A stretch of DNA of 64,000 nucleotides, from the NCBI GenBank assembly GCA_020080175.1, contig JAGHQL010000004.1, forward strand, positions 124,001-188,000, in the 5' to 3' direction. Numbering within the stretch: position 1 is the stretch's first letter; the number at the start of each line of letters is the position of its first letter. A program made the position numbers and the translations under genes. The DNA is from Glutinoglossum americanum (taxonomy: Eukaryota > Ascomycota > Geoglossomycetes > Geoglossales > Geoglossaceae). The notes beneath the pieces are model-generated. The model saw only the letters and a list, made by a program, of their open reading frames with translations. It made no database searches and was not told where the DNA came from. Positions 34,101-44,893 of the stretch are shown here, piece after piece.

Positions 34101-35192
34101 TGAAAAGCTCGTGGCTATTTGGGAGAAAAGGGGGTATTCTTTGGTGTGTGCCTTGCCTGCCTGCCTACTTACATAGCGTACACGTATGTAGCTGGAAGAG
34201 TACCCACCCGCGCGTCAAACAGCGTATATCATCCGTCTATCATACAAACTACACCTACTTGAAACCCCCGACCTACCAAGCACAACAGTATAACGATAAG
34301 GACAAATTACCCGTAATGCCTTGGAACGATCCCTTTTTCACCCCTACCGCGGGGCTACGTGACCTGAACTTACAAGTAGACCAACTTTCACAGCCTCTCT
34401 CTCTCTCTCTCTCAACACCCACCGTCAAAAAAACCCCCCACAAAACCCAGTTTGCGGGGGGTCCGGTTACCTTGCAACCTCGAACACAGGAGCAGAGCAA
34501 AGCCGCAGCGGCTCCCAGAATTCTCTTTTTTTCCCCAGCGCACCAAGATTTACACCTCTCAACCAAATTTTCTCGAGACCGGCGGGCGCCCAAGGGGAAA
34601 AAAAAATAAAATGGGAGATTTTGGCATTGCCACCTCCCCCGCTCGGGCTCGCGCCCCGGAAAGGCCGCAGCGGAAGAGCGAGCCCGGGATGGCGGGAGGG
34701 GGACCCTTGGGTTCGCGTTTTCCAGCGTAGCCGCCAGATGCCGGATTCTCGAGTGCTCTCTCTCTCCCCGAGAAACTGAAGGGTGCGCCCCGAGTAAGAC
34801 GGCGTGGAGCGTTGGCTGTCTGCCCCGGGTCGCCCGGGGTTTATGCGTGTCTGGTGGGTTCGAGATCAGATCGGTGTATCGGGGAATGGTTGAGGGCAAA
34901 GTGCTTTCCCGCTGGGATTTGCAGGCAAGGGTGCTGCTTTCTCGCTAGACCGACGGGCTTTTCGTCGTTCTCGGACTCGGGGGTGTTTGTTTGCACGAGA
35001 AAAACTAGACGTGATCTTTTCTTGGTGTCTTTTTCGGGGGATTCGTTTTTTTATTTTCACACAGAGGCACTTATCGCACCGCGGCGGGGACACGGACCTG
35101 ATAGACATATCTTGGGAAAAAAAAGAAGAAAAAAAAAGGTTGTGATGTGAAAAGCATTTCAGCCACTATAAAATCCCAAAAAGAAAGAGAAT
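34101..35192. other. Intergenic region, about 1.1 kb
   Basis: This begins the gene-poor stretch of the window. It contains a short CT dinucleotide run (34394-34413), C-rich and poly-A patches, and GC-rich imperfect hairpins around 34640-34830. No protein-like frame is convincing. Confidence 0.5.
34394..34413. repeat. CT dinucleotide microsatellite
   Basis: About nine to ten ct units lie in intergenic DNA downstream of the GNAT-like gene. Confidence 0.8.
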
Positions 35193-35852
35193 CTACTTCT
35201 GCACCTTCTCTTCCTTCTTCTCATTCTCCATCTTCGTCAGCTCCTCCGTCGTGCCAAAAACGAACCCGATCTCGCTGCCGTGCCACGCGCCCGAGCCCGG
35301 GAAGAGATGGGTGTTGGTATACTCGCCGAACCAGCGGTAGCGCCAGGTGGGGACGTCGTGAAGGGCGCGGCGGAAGGCGGCTATAGCGGTCGGGCAGGCG
35401 AAGAAGACGAGATTGTAGGCGGTGCGGGCGGCTGGGGAGAGGGCGGCGTATGCGGCGGGGGCGAGGAGGCCGATGATTCCGACTTCGTAGTCGGTGTTAC
35501 CGATGAGGACGGGCTGTACGGAGTGAGCTCTAGTAGCGTTGGACTTGGCGCGGGTGGTTAAGGTAGAAGGGGAGGGGGGGCTTCTTACTGCTTGTATGAA
35601 ATTTCCAGCTAGACTCCTGGCGTCATAGTCGCTGAACACGAGCGTCTCGTCAATAGTCGGGGGGAAGTTCCCCAGGAAATTCGAGCTCGAGGGCGCCAGT
35701 CTGGATGCCGCTAGGACGTCCGTGAAGGGCTTCCCCCTCACGCAACTCAGGCTCACTTCCAGATCCACATCCCCTTGCGCTCCACACCCGAGTTGCGCAG
35801 ACGTGAACCACCATGCCGCGAGGTTGTCATGGTTCGTAATGCCGAAAGGTTG
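35193..35852 (-). pseudogene. Orphan C-terminal fragment of a type-B carboxylesterase
   Basis: The minus-strand frame, read from about 35852, gives PFGITNHDNLAAWWFTSAQL, then FVFSDYD-like and PVLIGNTDYEVGI segments. It ends with VPTWRYRWFGEYTN and FPGSGAWHGSEIGFVFG. This is the last third of a fungal carboxylesterase/cholinesterase-type alpha/beta hydrolase, including the likely catalytic histidine in GAWHGSE. A probable intron with donor GTAAGA (about 35525-35590) interrupts it, and the frame happens to stay open across it. The N-terminal two-thirds, with the oxyanion hole and the nucleophile elbow GESAG, are absent from the 1.4 kb upstream. The most likely reading is a truncated relic. A diverged gene with unrecognised upstream exons is less likely. 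Confidence 0.6.
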
Positions 35853-37305
35853 AGCATCTCTCTCCGCTGCGAGTTGTCCGAAACAAGCACATAGCTGGAC
35901 GGGACAGCTCTGTCGCCCTCATCTCCGCAATTCCTCAACTTGGTTGGAGGCAGGGACTCTGCAAAGGCCAAGAGAGAGCCCGATGACCTTTTCATGACCT
36001 CTTCATTACTTCAACTACGGTATCAAGGGTATAACGCAAGCCCGGTGTGTGAGGCATTCGCTGGTTTAAGAGAATCTGGGTACGGGTCGAATTCGGGAGG
36101 ACATACAAATCGAGGGCGCGGCTCTCAAGGAGGCCCTAAAACAGCGAATGCCCTCTGCGTCATTAATATTATATACCACACGACGCGGTACATGCGCTGG
36201 AGCATGGAGTAGAGTGCGCAGCAGCGTATATCCATGATGCCATAAGTAGCTGGGGAAGTCGGCAGGGATCGGGTTAGCGTGAGCGTGCCGTTCCGCTGCG
36301 CTGCGGGGAAGAGAACGGCTCCTTCGTCGGGAGCCGAACGGGACGTGATGCAGGCAAGAGCGCCAAGAGCGCCAAGAGCGCCAAGATAACGGAAATCTGT
36401 GACAGCCTCACCCCGAATCTAGGCGAGCAAGTGTGCAAACAAGGGTGATCACTCGCCCACATCTAATTTTAGCCCCCTTTAACCTCGAAAAATTTGGCAC
36501 TACTCCGTATGGCTTCGGCGTGTTGGTGGGTAGAAGGGTGTAGCATACAAAGGGGCTGCGCAGCAAACTACTCCGTAAGCTTGCGCGCCAAGGCCCGAGC
36601 TCCACAGTACGTTACACGCGCAGTCATGCAAGGCTGAAAACAGCTGCATCACCCCTCCAGAGAGACAATACTTTTGCTGTTTAGTTAGCAAATAATGTCT
36701 CGGTATGTCTGTACTAGCTGGCCCCGCTCGAGGTGAATGAGTGTCTATCCTATTGGGGTTGGTGCTGCAGATAGGCTATGTTCTGCTGCTTACTAGCAGG
36801 TAGAACTTGTCCTCTCAAGCACAATAGATGAGATTTGACCCCGTCCTCCGAGTGCAGATACGAACGGGCCGGCGGTGCTTGTATCATGAACTCGTCGATA
36901 CTGCCTGTCATGATTGGCCCGTAACAGTTCTGCTGTGGTGGACCCCGCCGCGTGTACTACTTACTGTAGCTGGGTAAACAAGGCCAGTGAGAGACGTTAC
37001 TTACCCAACTACAGAGTACATTACTGGTTAGGATTCAGGATTTATGTTTTGGTGGGTCTTTCCGACAGAAATGAAAATGCAGACCGGCGAACCGACTAAG
37101 TCGTGGTCCCGGGGACTAACTTTTATCTTCCGGTAACTGATAATTCATCTTATTTATACGGACTACGGTCTACACACGTAAACTCCGCATAGATCTCGAC
37201 TAAACGAGACTGTTGGAATACATCTATAGTGGAGTCAAAAGAAAGTTTTCGACGCTGTGTAATCTCGAGCTATGAGGAACGTGTCGTGGTAAGTATTACT
37301 AGTAC
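35853..37305. other. Degraded-looking intergenic region, about 1.45 kb
   Basis: This should hold the missing 5' part of the esterase if the gene were whole, but no GESAG-like frame is present. It includes a 9-bp tandem repeat (36353-36385), a GC-rich imperfect hairpin near 36290-36345 and several short open frames with no protein character. Confidence 0.5.
36353..36385. repeat. 9-bp tandem repeat, about 3.6 copies
   Basis: The unit caagagcgc is repeated head to tail without interruption in non-coding DNA. Confidence 0.85.
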
Positions 37306-39574
37306 ATGGCAATGGTTCGGACGCTTACTTGGATGCGTGTTTCCATCAGGTCCAGCATGATTACCCAGCTTCAGAGATATGGTATCTTTACAGTAAGCAT
37401 CTGTATCGCTGCTGTCGGCTTCTGGGCCTTGGGCAAGCGAACGCCGATCTTGTATTCCATTGATACAGGAATATGGATTATGTCGAATGACAAGATTTCT
37501 ACTATTATCTGGACTTCTCTAGGGACTGTGATCTCTGCAATTACAATTCTTTGTTCAGATGCCGTGTTTGTTATTTTTGTGAAACAGAAGATATCACAAC
37601 ATGGTGCGAGAATCTCTACGATTGAGGGTATGCTCTTCTTCATACTTCTGAAGCAATGAGAAGCTCTTTCGCTAACGAATGCCCGCAGCTTGGACCAAAT
37701 TATCATTGCAAAAACCAATCTTCAGCCTCAGGCATTGGCAGCTATCTCTGTATACTATAGTGGTTGCATTTACAACTAGGTTTCTCACAATGGCTTTCAT
37801 AACACTTGTCACACCAACAAGTGTTCTGCTTAGTGAACCTCTTAAAGGAGGATCTGAGATAGACTTCAACTCAACTGCGTTTTGGGAATAGGTAAATATG
37901 CATGTTACATTGTCGCTAGAATTTTTACACTCGTTCTCATTCACTAATTATTGCTTGAGTTGTGTTAAACATAGTGCTGATGCGCTTCATATTTAGTACA
38001 ACCTGACCAGTTCTAATGGAAACCCCATCAGAAAAACTGGAGGCTGCACATGGTATCCATATCGTTCACCGGCTGGCAACGTGTCATTCAACACTTGCCC
38101 CTTCATCGACCCGTGAAACATCCTGGCTTCTGGAGTAAGTGCATACGAAAACTCACTTGGATTTAACTCGACTGTACGAGTAATAAGTACAGCTTTCAAT
38201 GGTATGGTGTAATTCTTTCATGCTGTGCCTCAACACGGTCACCCGATTTGTCTAATTGTTCATTTTCTGACAGGTCCTACAGGTGGTGTTTTGCCGCTCG
38301 GACGAAATGGGATTTCTACATTTAACAATATTCCTAAACTGTGGGATAAATATCCTACACTTCCAGATTATAGCTATTCTCTTATTCAGCAAGGCATACA
38401 TGCTAATGTTTCTTGTGAACCAACGACTAACTCCCCTATCGAAGTTACCATCGGAGAGCCCATCGACGTAACAAACAGTCCGATAGTAAACGGGGAAGCA
38501 TTGGGTATGTCGGTTCAGAACTATTCGATAAACGTGACAGAGTTTGTATTTATTTCGTTACCTCATTTTTATTCACTCCCAAGACGCTCGAGAGCTAACA
38601 AAATCATAGTTGTTCATCCCATCAAACTGCCATTGCCGGATCAACAGGTGTAGCCTGTTTTAAATGTAATTCGCCTCGTAGTCATGATGACTATGTCCTC
38701 TATATTAGACCGTTTGGCGCCTATACTTATCCTCCTTTGGCCACTGCAAGTCCCAACCTTACTTGTTCAATCAAACTTCTGCTATCCTTGAAGAATGTCT
38801 TCTACTCGTCTACTACTGGTTTATTTACATCAAAGCCTCCAGAATGGGGTCGGAAATATTTTTCCGGAGTGCCAAATGAGACATCAAGTAGTCTTTGGCA
38901 GCTATTCTCTTTAGTTCCAAATTCCTGGGTAAGCCTGCCCCGCCAGTTCTTTGTCCCCTCTAGTATTGAATGTGGACGCTATGGGTTGTCTTGTCAAGAT
39001 ATACCATGGGTTTATACTGCATGCTTATTCCTGATTTGCTTAGGGCAACGCTGCTTGGGATGCCATTCACAGTGTCTTGAGCGATAAACATCAAGAGGAG
39101 CCATTAACACAGGCGAGAATGGCCCATGCCGTTGAACAAGCAATTCGGGGGTTCGTCGAGATTGAAAGCACTTTCTTACGAATGTACTACATCGCCAACA
39201 AAGCTCCAGGTCAACGGCCTATCACTGGCAATTTTACAGTCATGCGCGTTGGGTACAAAGGAAGCATATCTTCTCTAGTTGCACTTTTGCCCCTCTACCT
39301 TACCGTCGCCTTTACACTAGTATATGTTAGTCTTGGTATCCGGACAGATCAGAAGCACGTTAGTAATTTCAATCCGACTCGAAGCACTAGCCTGATTCTT
39401 GCGGCTGCGGCTGGTGGTATTGGAAAGGTATTGTTGGGCAAGGGAGATACAGATCCGGATGACAAAGTGGTACAGGAGATGAAAGTTCGGTTTGAAGGCG
39501 TTCGGGGGTTTCGGATCATGGAGGATCCCGTTTCCACAGATGATGTGGAACGGGCCCTTTTGGAAAAGCCGTGA
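37306..39574 (+). pseudogene. Decayed fungal transmembrane protein gene (probable pseudogene)
   Basis: The pieces match an uncharacterised fungal membrane-protein family: N-terminal helices, a long Asn/Thr-rich extracytoplasmic part and one late membrane helix. Exon pieces are 37306-37627, 37689-37891, 37997-38201, 38274-38504, 38610-38938 and 39044-39574. Helices include IIWTSLGTVISAITIL, LRHWQLSLYTIVVAFTTRF and VALLPLYLTVAFTLVYVSLG. Conserved-looking blocks are YVLYIRPFGAYTYPPLA, GNAAWDAIHSVL and EQAIRGFVEIESTFLRM. Three faults argue for decay. The codon before the second donor is TAG (37889-37891), an in-frame TGA lies at 38114-38116, and the join of 38504 to 38610 is out of phase by one base. 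The TAG could come from CAG by a C-to-T change, as repeat-induced point mutation would produce. The flanks are gene-poor. Confidence 0.6.
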
Positions 39575-42500
39575 CGAATGCTGCCAGCCCTGTGCTACGG
39601 GCACTATAGGCCGAACATTATGAGCACCACGTTGTGAGGCTCATTATGAGCCATGGGCCGCGGCCACGAGCCGTGCAGCTAGTTAGCGGGTACGGGTACC
39701 ACATAGCCTGTGGGCCTCCTACTAAGTCTTCTTTTCCTTGTCCTGTACCTAAGCAAGTAATTCGCCAACATCAATTCAATCAACCATTCGTGGACTTGTC
39801 TTCGTGCCAGCTATACTAGCAGTCGTGACAGAACCCCATACCTTTGATCAACAGTTGCTGCGAGACGATGCCTTCATTATTCGTTCCGGATACTGGGCCT
39901 TCTATGACAAAGCAGCACTAGAATTTAGGAAATGGGTGGTGTTTAGTTGGGATCGAGTACGAGTTGAGTGGGTTTGAATATTGGATCGAGAAAGAAGTGT
40001 TGATCCGGGCTGGGTGTTCGGAGTAGGGTTTTGGGTCCCAGCGGTGATAGTGCCAAACAGAAATTGAGGACAAATTGTTACGGTCTCGGGCGGCCTGTGG
40101 CTGTCGCTTCGAGGTTCGGTCAAGATTACCTATCTTAGAGCTGCTAATGCTTATGCACGAGTTTTTTGAATGCACCTCCTTATTGTGTGCTTTCACCGGA
40201 GAACTAATTCCGGAGGTAGATTCTAGTAGCTTAAATACGTATAGTGGTCTCTGCGATTCCTGGGTCCTTCCTGTGTGGATGCTTCCCTTGACGTAGCAGT
40301 TCTGTTTCCAACGCACGGACCACTCTTGCTTCCATCTCTGTAGCTTCCTCCGATGTTTACTACTATCCACCGGTATGGTGTCGTAACTCCGCGCCATAAC
40401 ACTGGCATTCTCCTGAAGGTAGTAGTGAGGCTATAGAAACACGGGGTTATGAGCAAAAAGCGGTAACTCTAAGGAGTGGGGCAATGCCGCCCTATGCTCG
40501 CGCGACTAGGTGAACCATCACCTCCAGCTCACCCTTTAAAGTGGCGCTAACTGGGTGAGCACGGGTGAACGAATCACGGATTTCCGTCGCGCTACGGTGC
40601 CAAGAACCTCAGGTACCAGAGAATAAAAAAAGAAAAAGAAAAGCAAGAAAGCGTGTTCTTAACCAAAGCTTGCTCTTTCGACCCTGCATTGCATCCAGCC
40701 ACGGGACGCGGTACGCTCGTATTCCGAAAAGCCACCGAGACGATTGCATGAAGGGGAAGGCATGAGATGAAGATGTGCATTGGTGGGGGGATATATGCTG
40801 AGGCTTGAGTCGGGAAATTAGATCAGAGTTGATGTCCGTTTTAGGGAGCTCCAGCAAACTCTTCCTTTCATGCTTCTGCTTATTAGAATATGCTTAAATC
40901 TTCGACGCCCTCTCCCATTGGCAGCGAACCGACAGCATGGACTCGAGTGATTTCCGTAGAAGAGGTCTCCGAGGGCAAAGCAGCGAGATTGATATGTAGG
41001 GAGTTGCGGCTAACGTTGCCAAGACATGAACGAAGCTAGCAGCAATCGAGCTCGTCCGTCGATTTGTCGATCGCTGCTAGAGGAGAGCCCTGATACGCTT
41101 AAGGTGTGCCCGGGCATTATGATTCACCAATTGGGGTGCAGAAAGTGTCTCTGGGTGTTGTGAGAAACGAGAAGTCGCAGCACCCGGCGATGAGATTTGG
41201 ATGAGAAGGCAAGTTGGGTGGTGCTATGAATTGCGGTCGAGGTGCGGGTTGTCCAGCTTATATTGGGGTAGGGAGACTTAACGTATAAGGTGCGGCGGTA
41301 TTTAGTGAGGGAAGCCATTGGCTAGAGCGCTTTGCTATGCCCGATAAAGAGCCGATCAGTGCACGAAGAGCGAGATACGTTGGAATGCAACGCCGGCGAG
41401 ACAGAGCGCAGGGAGCCTTGGTTTGGATATCACAACGGCGTGACGTAGTTTCTCCCTTCGTAAAAGTCCTGCTAGGCTGACACCGGCCAGACAGAGGGAA
41501 ATCACAGAGGGTGAGCGCTCCGGAAATTAATCTATCGAAAAGGAGACTCTGAGAATCAAGATTGGGATCCGTTCCTTCAGGACGATAGAACGCCTATTCG
41601 CGAGGATGAACGGTTTCAGGAGGAGGAAATAAGCTACTCTGCTACATCATGGCATTCCCCAACCGTGCTTTTTCGACCCGGAGAATGGCGGGGATGATTC
41701 ACGGGTAAAGTCACGGCTACATCGATCCTACACACGTTACTAGGCCAAAAGGTTGCCGCAAGAATACGTATGGTATAGAGGCATTCCCACATAACGTCCC
41801 TTAGCCGCCGCTAGCATGGGACGAATAAAATCCACGTACAGTAGAACTCTGATGCGGGCGATCTTTCGCGATTTCTCTCACCTGGGGGTGGGCGGTATCG
41901 AGGTATGAATCTTTTTGCCTCCGCGCGTCTCTCTCTCCTCGGATACGTTTGCTCGAAGAAAATATTCCTGAACTTCTGTAAACATGAATCTGGACTTGTC
42001 TTGTTTGCTTGCGGTGACCGGATGAATTTTGAGTATAGATTTTAAATATTCAATTGTGGTGACCATCCTTTTTAAATGCCACGCACATCCACCCGGCTCG
42101 AGTCATGGTACTTCCGAACTACTGTGGACTCAAGAGCCTGACTTAGTAGGTATGATTCGAGTAACGAGAACATAATGCACTAGGAGAAAGGAAAGGGTAA
42201 TGTATGTGAGAATGAATCGAGTACAATATTTTCGCATATGGTCATTCTATAGAGTATACCTCAGATCCTACCCTGGCCCCCCAGCCGTAACAATAGCCTG
42301 TACTACATTCCCTCATCTGCAGCCTTTCTCATTGGCGGTAGAAAATCTTAACTCATGTATCAACACTCTAGGTCTACCACCACTGAAACAACGAGCTCAT
42401 TGTCAGTATCAGGGACGACTCTACCCGACATCGACGAGAGTTCGACTGTCTCCTCGCCATCTGCGTATCTCTTGGTGCTTCGTGGAAATAGTGGCTGCCC

Positions 42501-43035
42501 CAGGTCAAACAACACCGAATATTCTTTCCCGTATGGGTTCGTAGTACCTCTAACCTGCCCAAGAGCAACAGCATCATTGGTCATCGAACCTCCATCCCGA
42601 CCTAAAACCATCGAAATCAGGTGGCTTCAGATCCCACCTTAGCCTAGAACTACAACAATGAATGCGTAGTGTGTCGTAAGGTCAGGGTCGGGATACGAAT
42701 CACAGCTATGTTTCGCCCGGTATCCTGATGGATGTGTTGGTGGTGCGGGGGAGGGGCGCATGTAAGATGGAGTTTGTTATGTTTGGAAATCTAGCTGTGG
42801 GGCGTAGCCTCGACATCGAGACAACCGCCTGCGGGCATTACGAGCAAAAGGGGTCGGCCGGTCAGGTTCAGCAACCCCCGAACCTGTGGGAAGATCCGCA
42901 GCAGTTCTTGCCCCCTGTAGGTCCGTGCCGTGCCATAACCCAACAGGGTGCGCAAAAGAGGGTATGAGAGAAAAAGCTCTTACACGGTGATTCGCTACAC
43001 TCTCAGTATCACTTAAGCAGTCGAAGGCTTTACTA
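39575..43035. other. Gene-poor region, about 3.5 kb
   Basis: This is the longest stretch without a gene. Short frames are scattered on both strands; none shows a family motif, membrane segment or consistent codon use. No terminal repeats, transposase motif or tRNA was seen. Short inverted repeats such as ggtgaaccatcacc near 40511 occur. It may contain relics too eroded to recognise by eye. Confidence 0.45.
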
Positions 43036-43860
43036 TTAGTCCGCGCGACCCTCCTCATCTCTGCCCACCACAAACGGCTTTGTCATCTCAAACGACTCCT
43101 TCGGTACGCTGTAGTAGCCCTTTTGATTTGTAACAACCCTCTTCCCCAACTCATCTACAAAATCGCAGTTGAAGTGGGTATGGCCGAATGCCCACATCAC
43201 AACGGATGGGCTTTTCCAGCACTCTTCATTTCCCAGGTCTGTAGCGAATCCAGACGTAACCTCGCTGTTTTTGTGGGCCTGGTCGATGGACCTCCTATCC
43301 ATAGACGGACTGTGATGCGTAAAGATCGCAATTTGCCGGTGAGGTTCCGCACGGGAAATCTCAGAGACTTGCGTATTCAGCCACCTTAGGTCCGATAGGT
43401 GGGCATCGATGTGATTCCTGACAGTCCAGTTTGTGATATTTCTGAAATCCACCAGGCGAGTCGCCACCGCCGCCGATTGCTCTGGAGCCACCCTTGAAAA
43501 CAGCGTGCATCCCAAGATAGTGAGCTTATCATTGAGATCATATCTGGTTTGGTCGAGGAAGACGAACTTCCCAATAGTTGACTTGCTTCTCAGACGGTCC
43601 ATCTTTGTCGCAAAGTCTTGGACCCGCCTCTTTGCTGAAGCCCAGCTCAGATGGGAGGGATCATGGTTACCGAGGAGGAAGAAAACCACCCAGTAATGGC
43701 CTAGTTGCTTTTCGAGGAAAGAGAAGAGCAAATCGTCACCGACGTGACCAATATCGCCAAGCAGGGCCAGATATGGAACAGACTGTTTTAGTTTAAAGTT
43801 GTAAGAAGGGTGCGTCTCGAGATGCAAATCGGACATGATTTGGAAAGCCACTGGAACCAT
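43036..43860 (-). CDS. Calcineurin-like metallophosphoesterase
   Basis: A single-exon 274-aa protein starts at the ATG 43860. It has the five metallophosphoesterase motifs in order: SDLHLE (near residue 10), LLGDIGH (about 34), LLGNHDP (about 62), FTHHSP (about 179) and AFGHTHFNCDF (about 224). All metal-binding Asp, His and Asn positions are present, so the enzyme should bind two metal ions and hydrolyse a phosphoester. The short cytosolic type, without a signal peptide or membrane helix, is widespread in Ascomycota and usually annotated as a Ser/Thr protein phosphatase superfamily member. The true substrate is unknown. It ends with a charged GRDEEGRAD tail. It marks the right border of the degraded island. 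Confidence 0.88.
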   Translation of the reverse strand: MVPVAFQIMSDLHLETHPSYNFKLKQSVPYLALLGDIGHVGDDLLFSFLEKQLGHYWVVFFLLGNHDPSHLSWASAKRRVQDFATKMDRLRSKSTIGKFVFLDQTRYDLNDKLTILGCTLFSRVAPEQSAAVATRLVDFRNITNWTVRNHIDAHLSDLRWLNTQVSEISRAEPHRQIAIFTHHSPSMDRRSIDQAHKNSEVTSGFATDLGNEECWKSPSVVMWAFGHTHFNCDFVDELGKRVVTNQKGYYSVPKESFEMTKPFVVGRDEEGRAD

Positions 43861-44893
43861 ATCGACAATGCTGGCTTTGATAGTGGGATCGACGAAATAA
43901 TTAACGCGGGCGCTTCAACGCTGGCAATGCGATCTGGTGCCCAGCCGTGGGAGACAGCGTCCACGCGGCTGTAGAGGAATAACCATTACCCCTATGCCCC
44001 TTATAATGCAACACATCAATGGGGCTTAACGTGTTGAGGGATGGGTATGGTCGAATTGCGACGGGATTGAGAAACTACCCCTACGCCGTAATTGGTGGAG
44101 GAGCGTCTAATCGCGGAGAGTTAAGGGGATAGAATTGGATGAGGTGCCGCGTGGCATCTCCCGACAGCCATACCCTTAAACAATTCCACCGCGCGGAACG
44201 CGATGCGTCTGCAGAAGCGACTTCTCGTTCACTGTCGGGGCCAATTTCTGCCGCAAAGTATATTGCCAGCCGACATTTTTAGAACTTGTTCTGGAGACCG
44301 GAGCAGTGAAATGCTCCAAACTTCAACAATGCATGATGGTAAGCGAGGATACCTAATCCCTGAGAATTATTTCAGCTTTCTATATCCCCATATCACCCTG
44401 GATGCCCTTGAATGCCTCCTGCCAACTCCAGCCTTACCCCGACATCCCTGCCCAAAAGACCTGCCCGGATACACAGACGAGAGTACGAGACGGATCTGCA
44501 TGCATGCATTGCTTACTTGGGTGGAGTGCTTGGGTTGGTGGTGGTTGTAGTTGGCGTTGGGTACCCGTAACCGCCGTGTTGGGATGAAACTGCATACGGG
44601 GTAAGAAATAGGAATTGGAAAAATCTCCGAGCGAGTGGCTTCCACGTTTCTTGAATCTAGCATAGCATGCATGCACCTCTGTTTCACTTGGCTGGTTCCT
44701 TCGGTTTTGGTTGAGGTGATACACCACGTAGTAGGATACATAAGTCGTGTCCCCTCAATGAATTCATGTTCTTAGCCTATTCTTGCTAGATCAACGCCGC
44801 GTATATTCAGTGGTCGTCCATGACAGACTTCTAGTTTTCTGTCTGCCGCTCTGCAATAATTTTCGGGTCTGGGAAAAATCTTGACGCAAACTC
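43861..44893. other. Intergenic region, about 1 kb
   Basis: This lies between the phosphoesterase start and the BCD1 stop. Two copies of the self-complementary gcatgcatgca motif occur about 165 bp apart (about 44498-44508 and 44665-44675). No gene is seen. Confidence 0.5.

Noticed and set aside
35753-35995. GSLLAFAESLPP in a minus-strand frame upstream of the esterase relic, superficially like the nucleophile elbow of esterases
   Set aside because: It lacks the G-x-S-x-G pattern, lies far too close to the C-terminal segment and is in another frame, so it is not the missing catalytic part.
39918-40397. Minus-strand open frame of 159 aa in the gene-poor island
   Set aside because: Composition is Ser/Arg/His-rich without domain motif, no supporting splice structure, and its M codon is not clearly a real start. 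Most likely a chance frame.
42200-42642. Overlapping plus-strand frames of 95-114 aa
   Set aside because: Two frames overlap in different phases with similar length, which is typical of non-coding GC-balanced DNA. No family resemblance.
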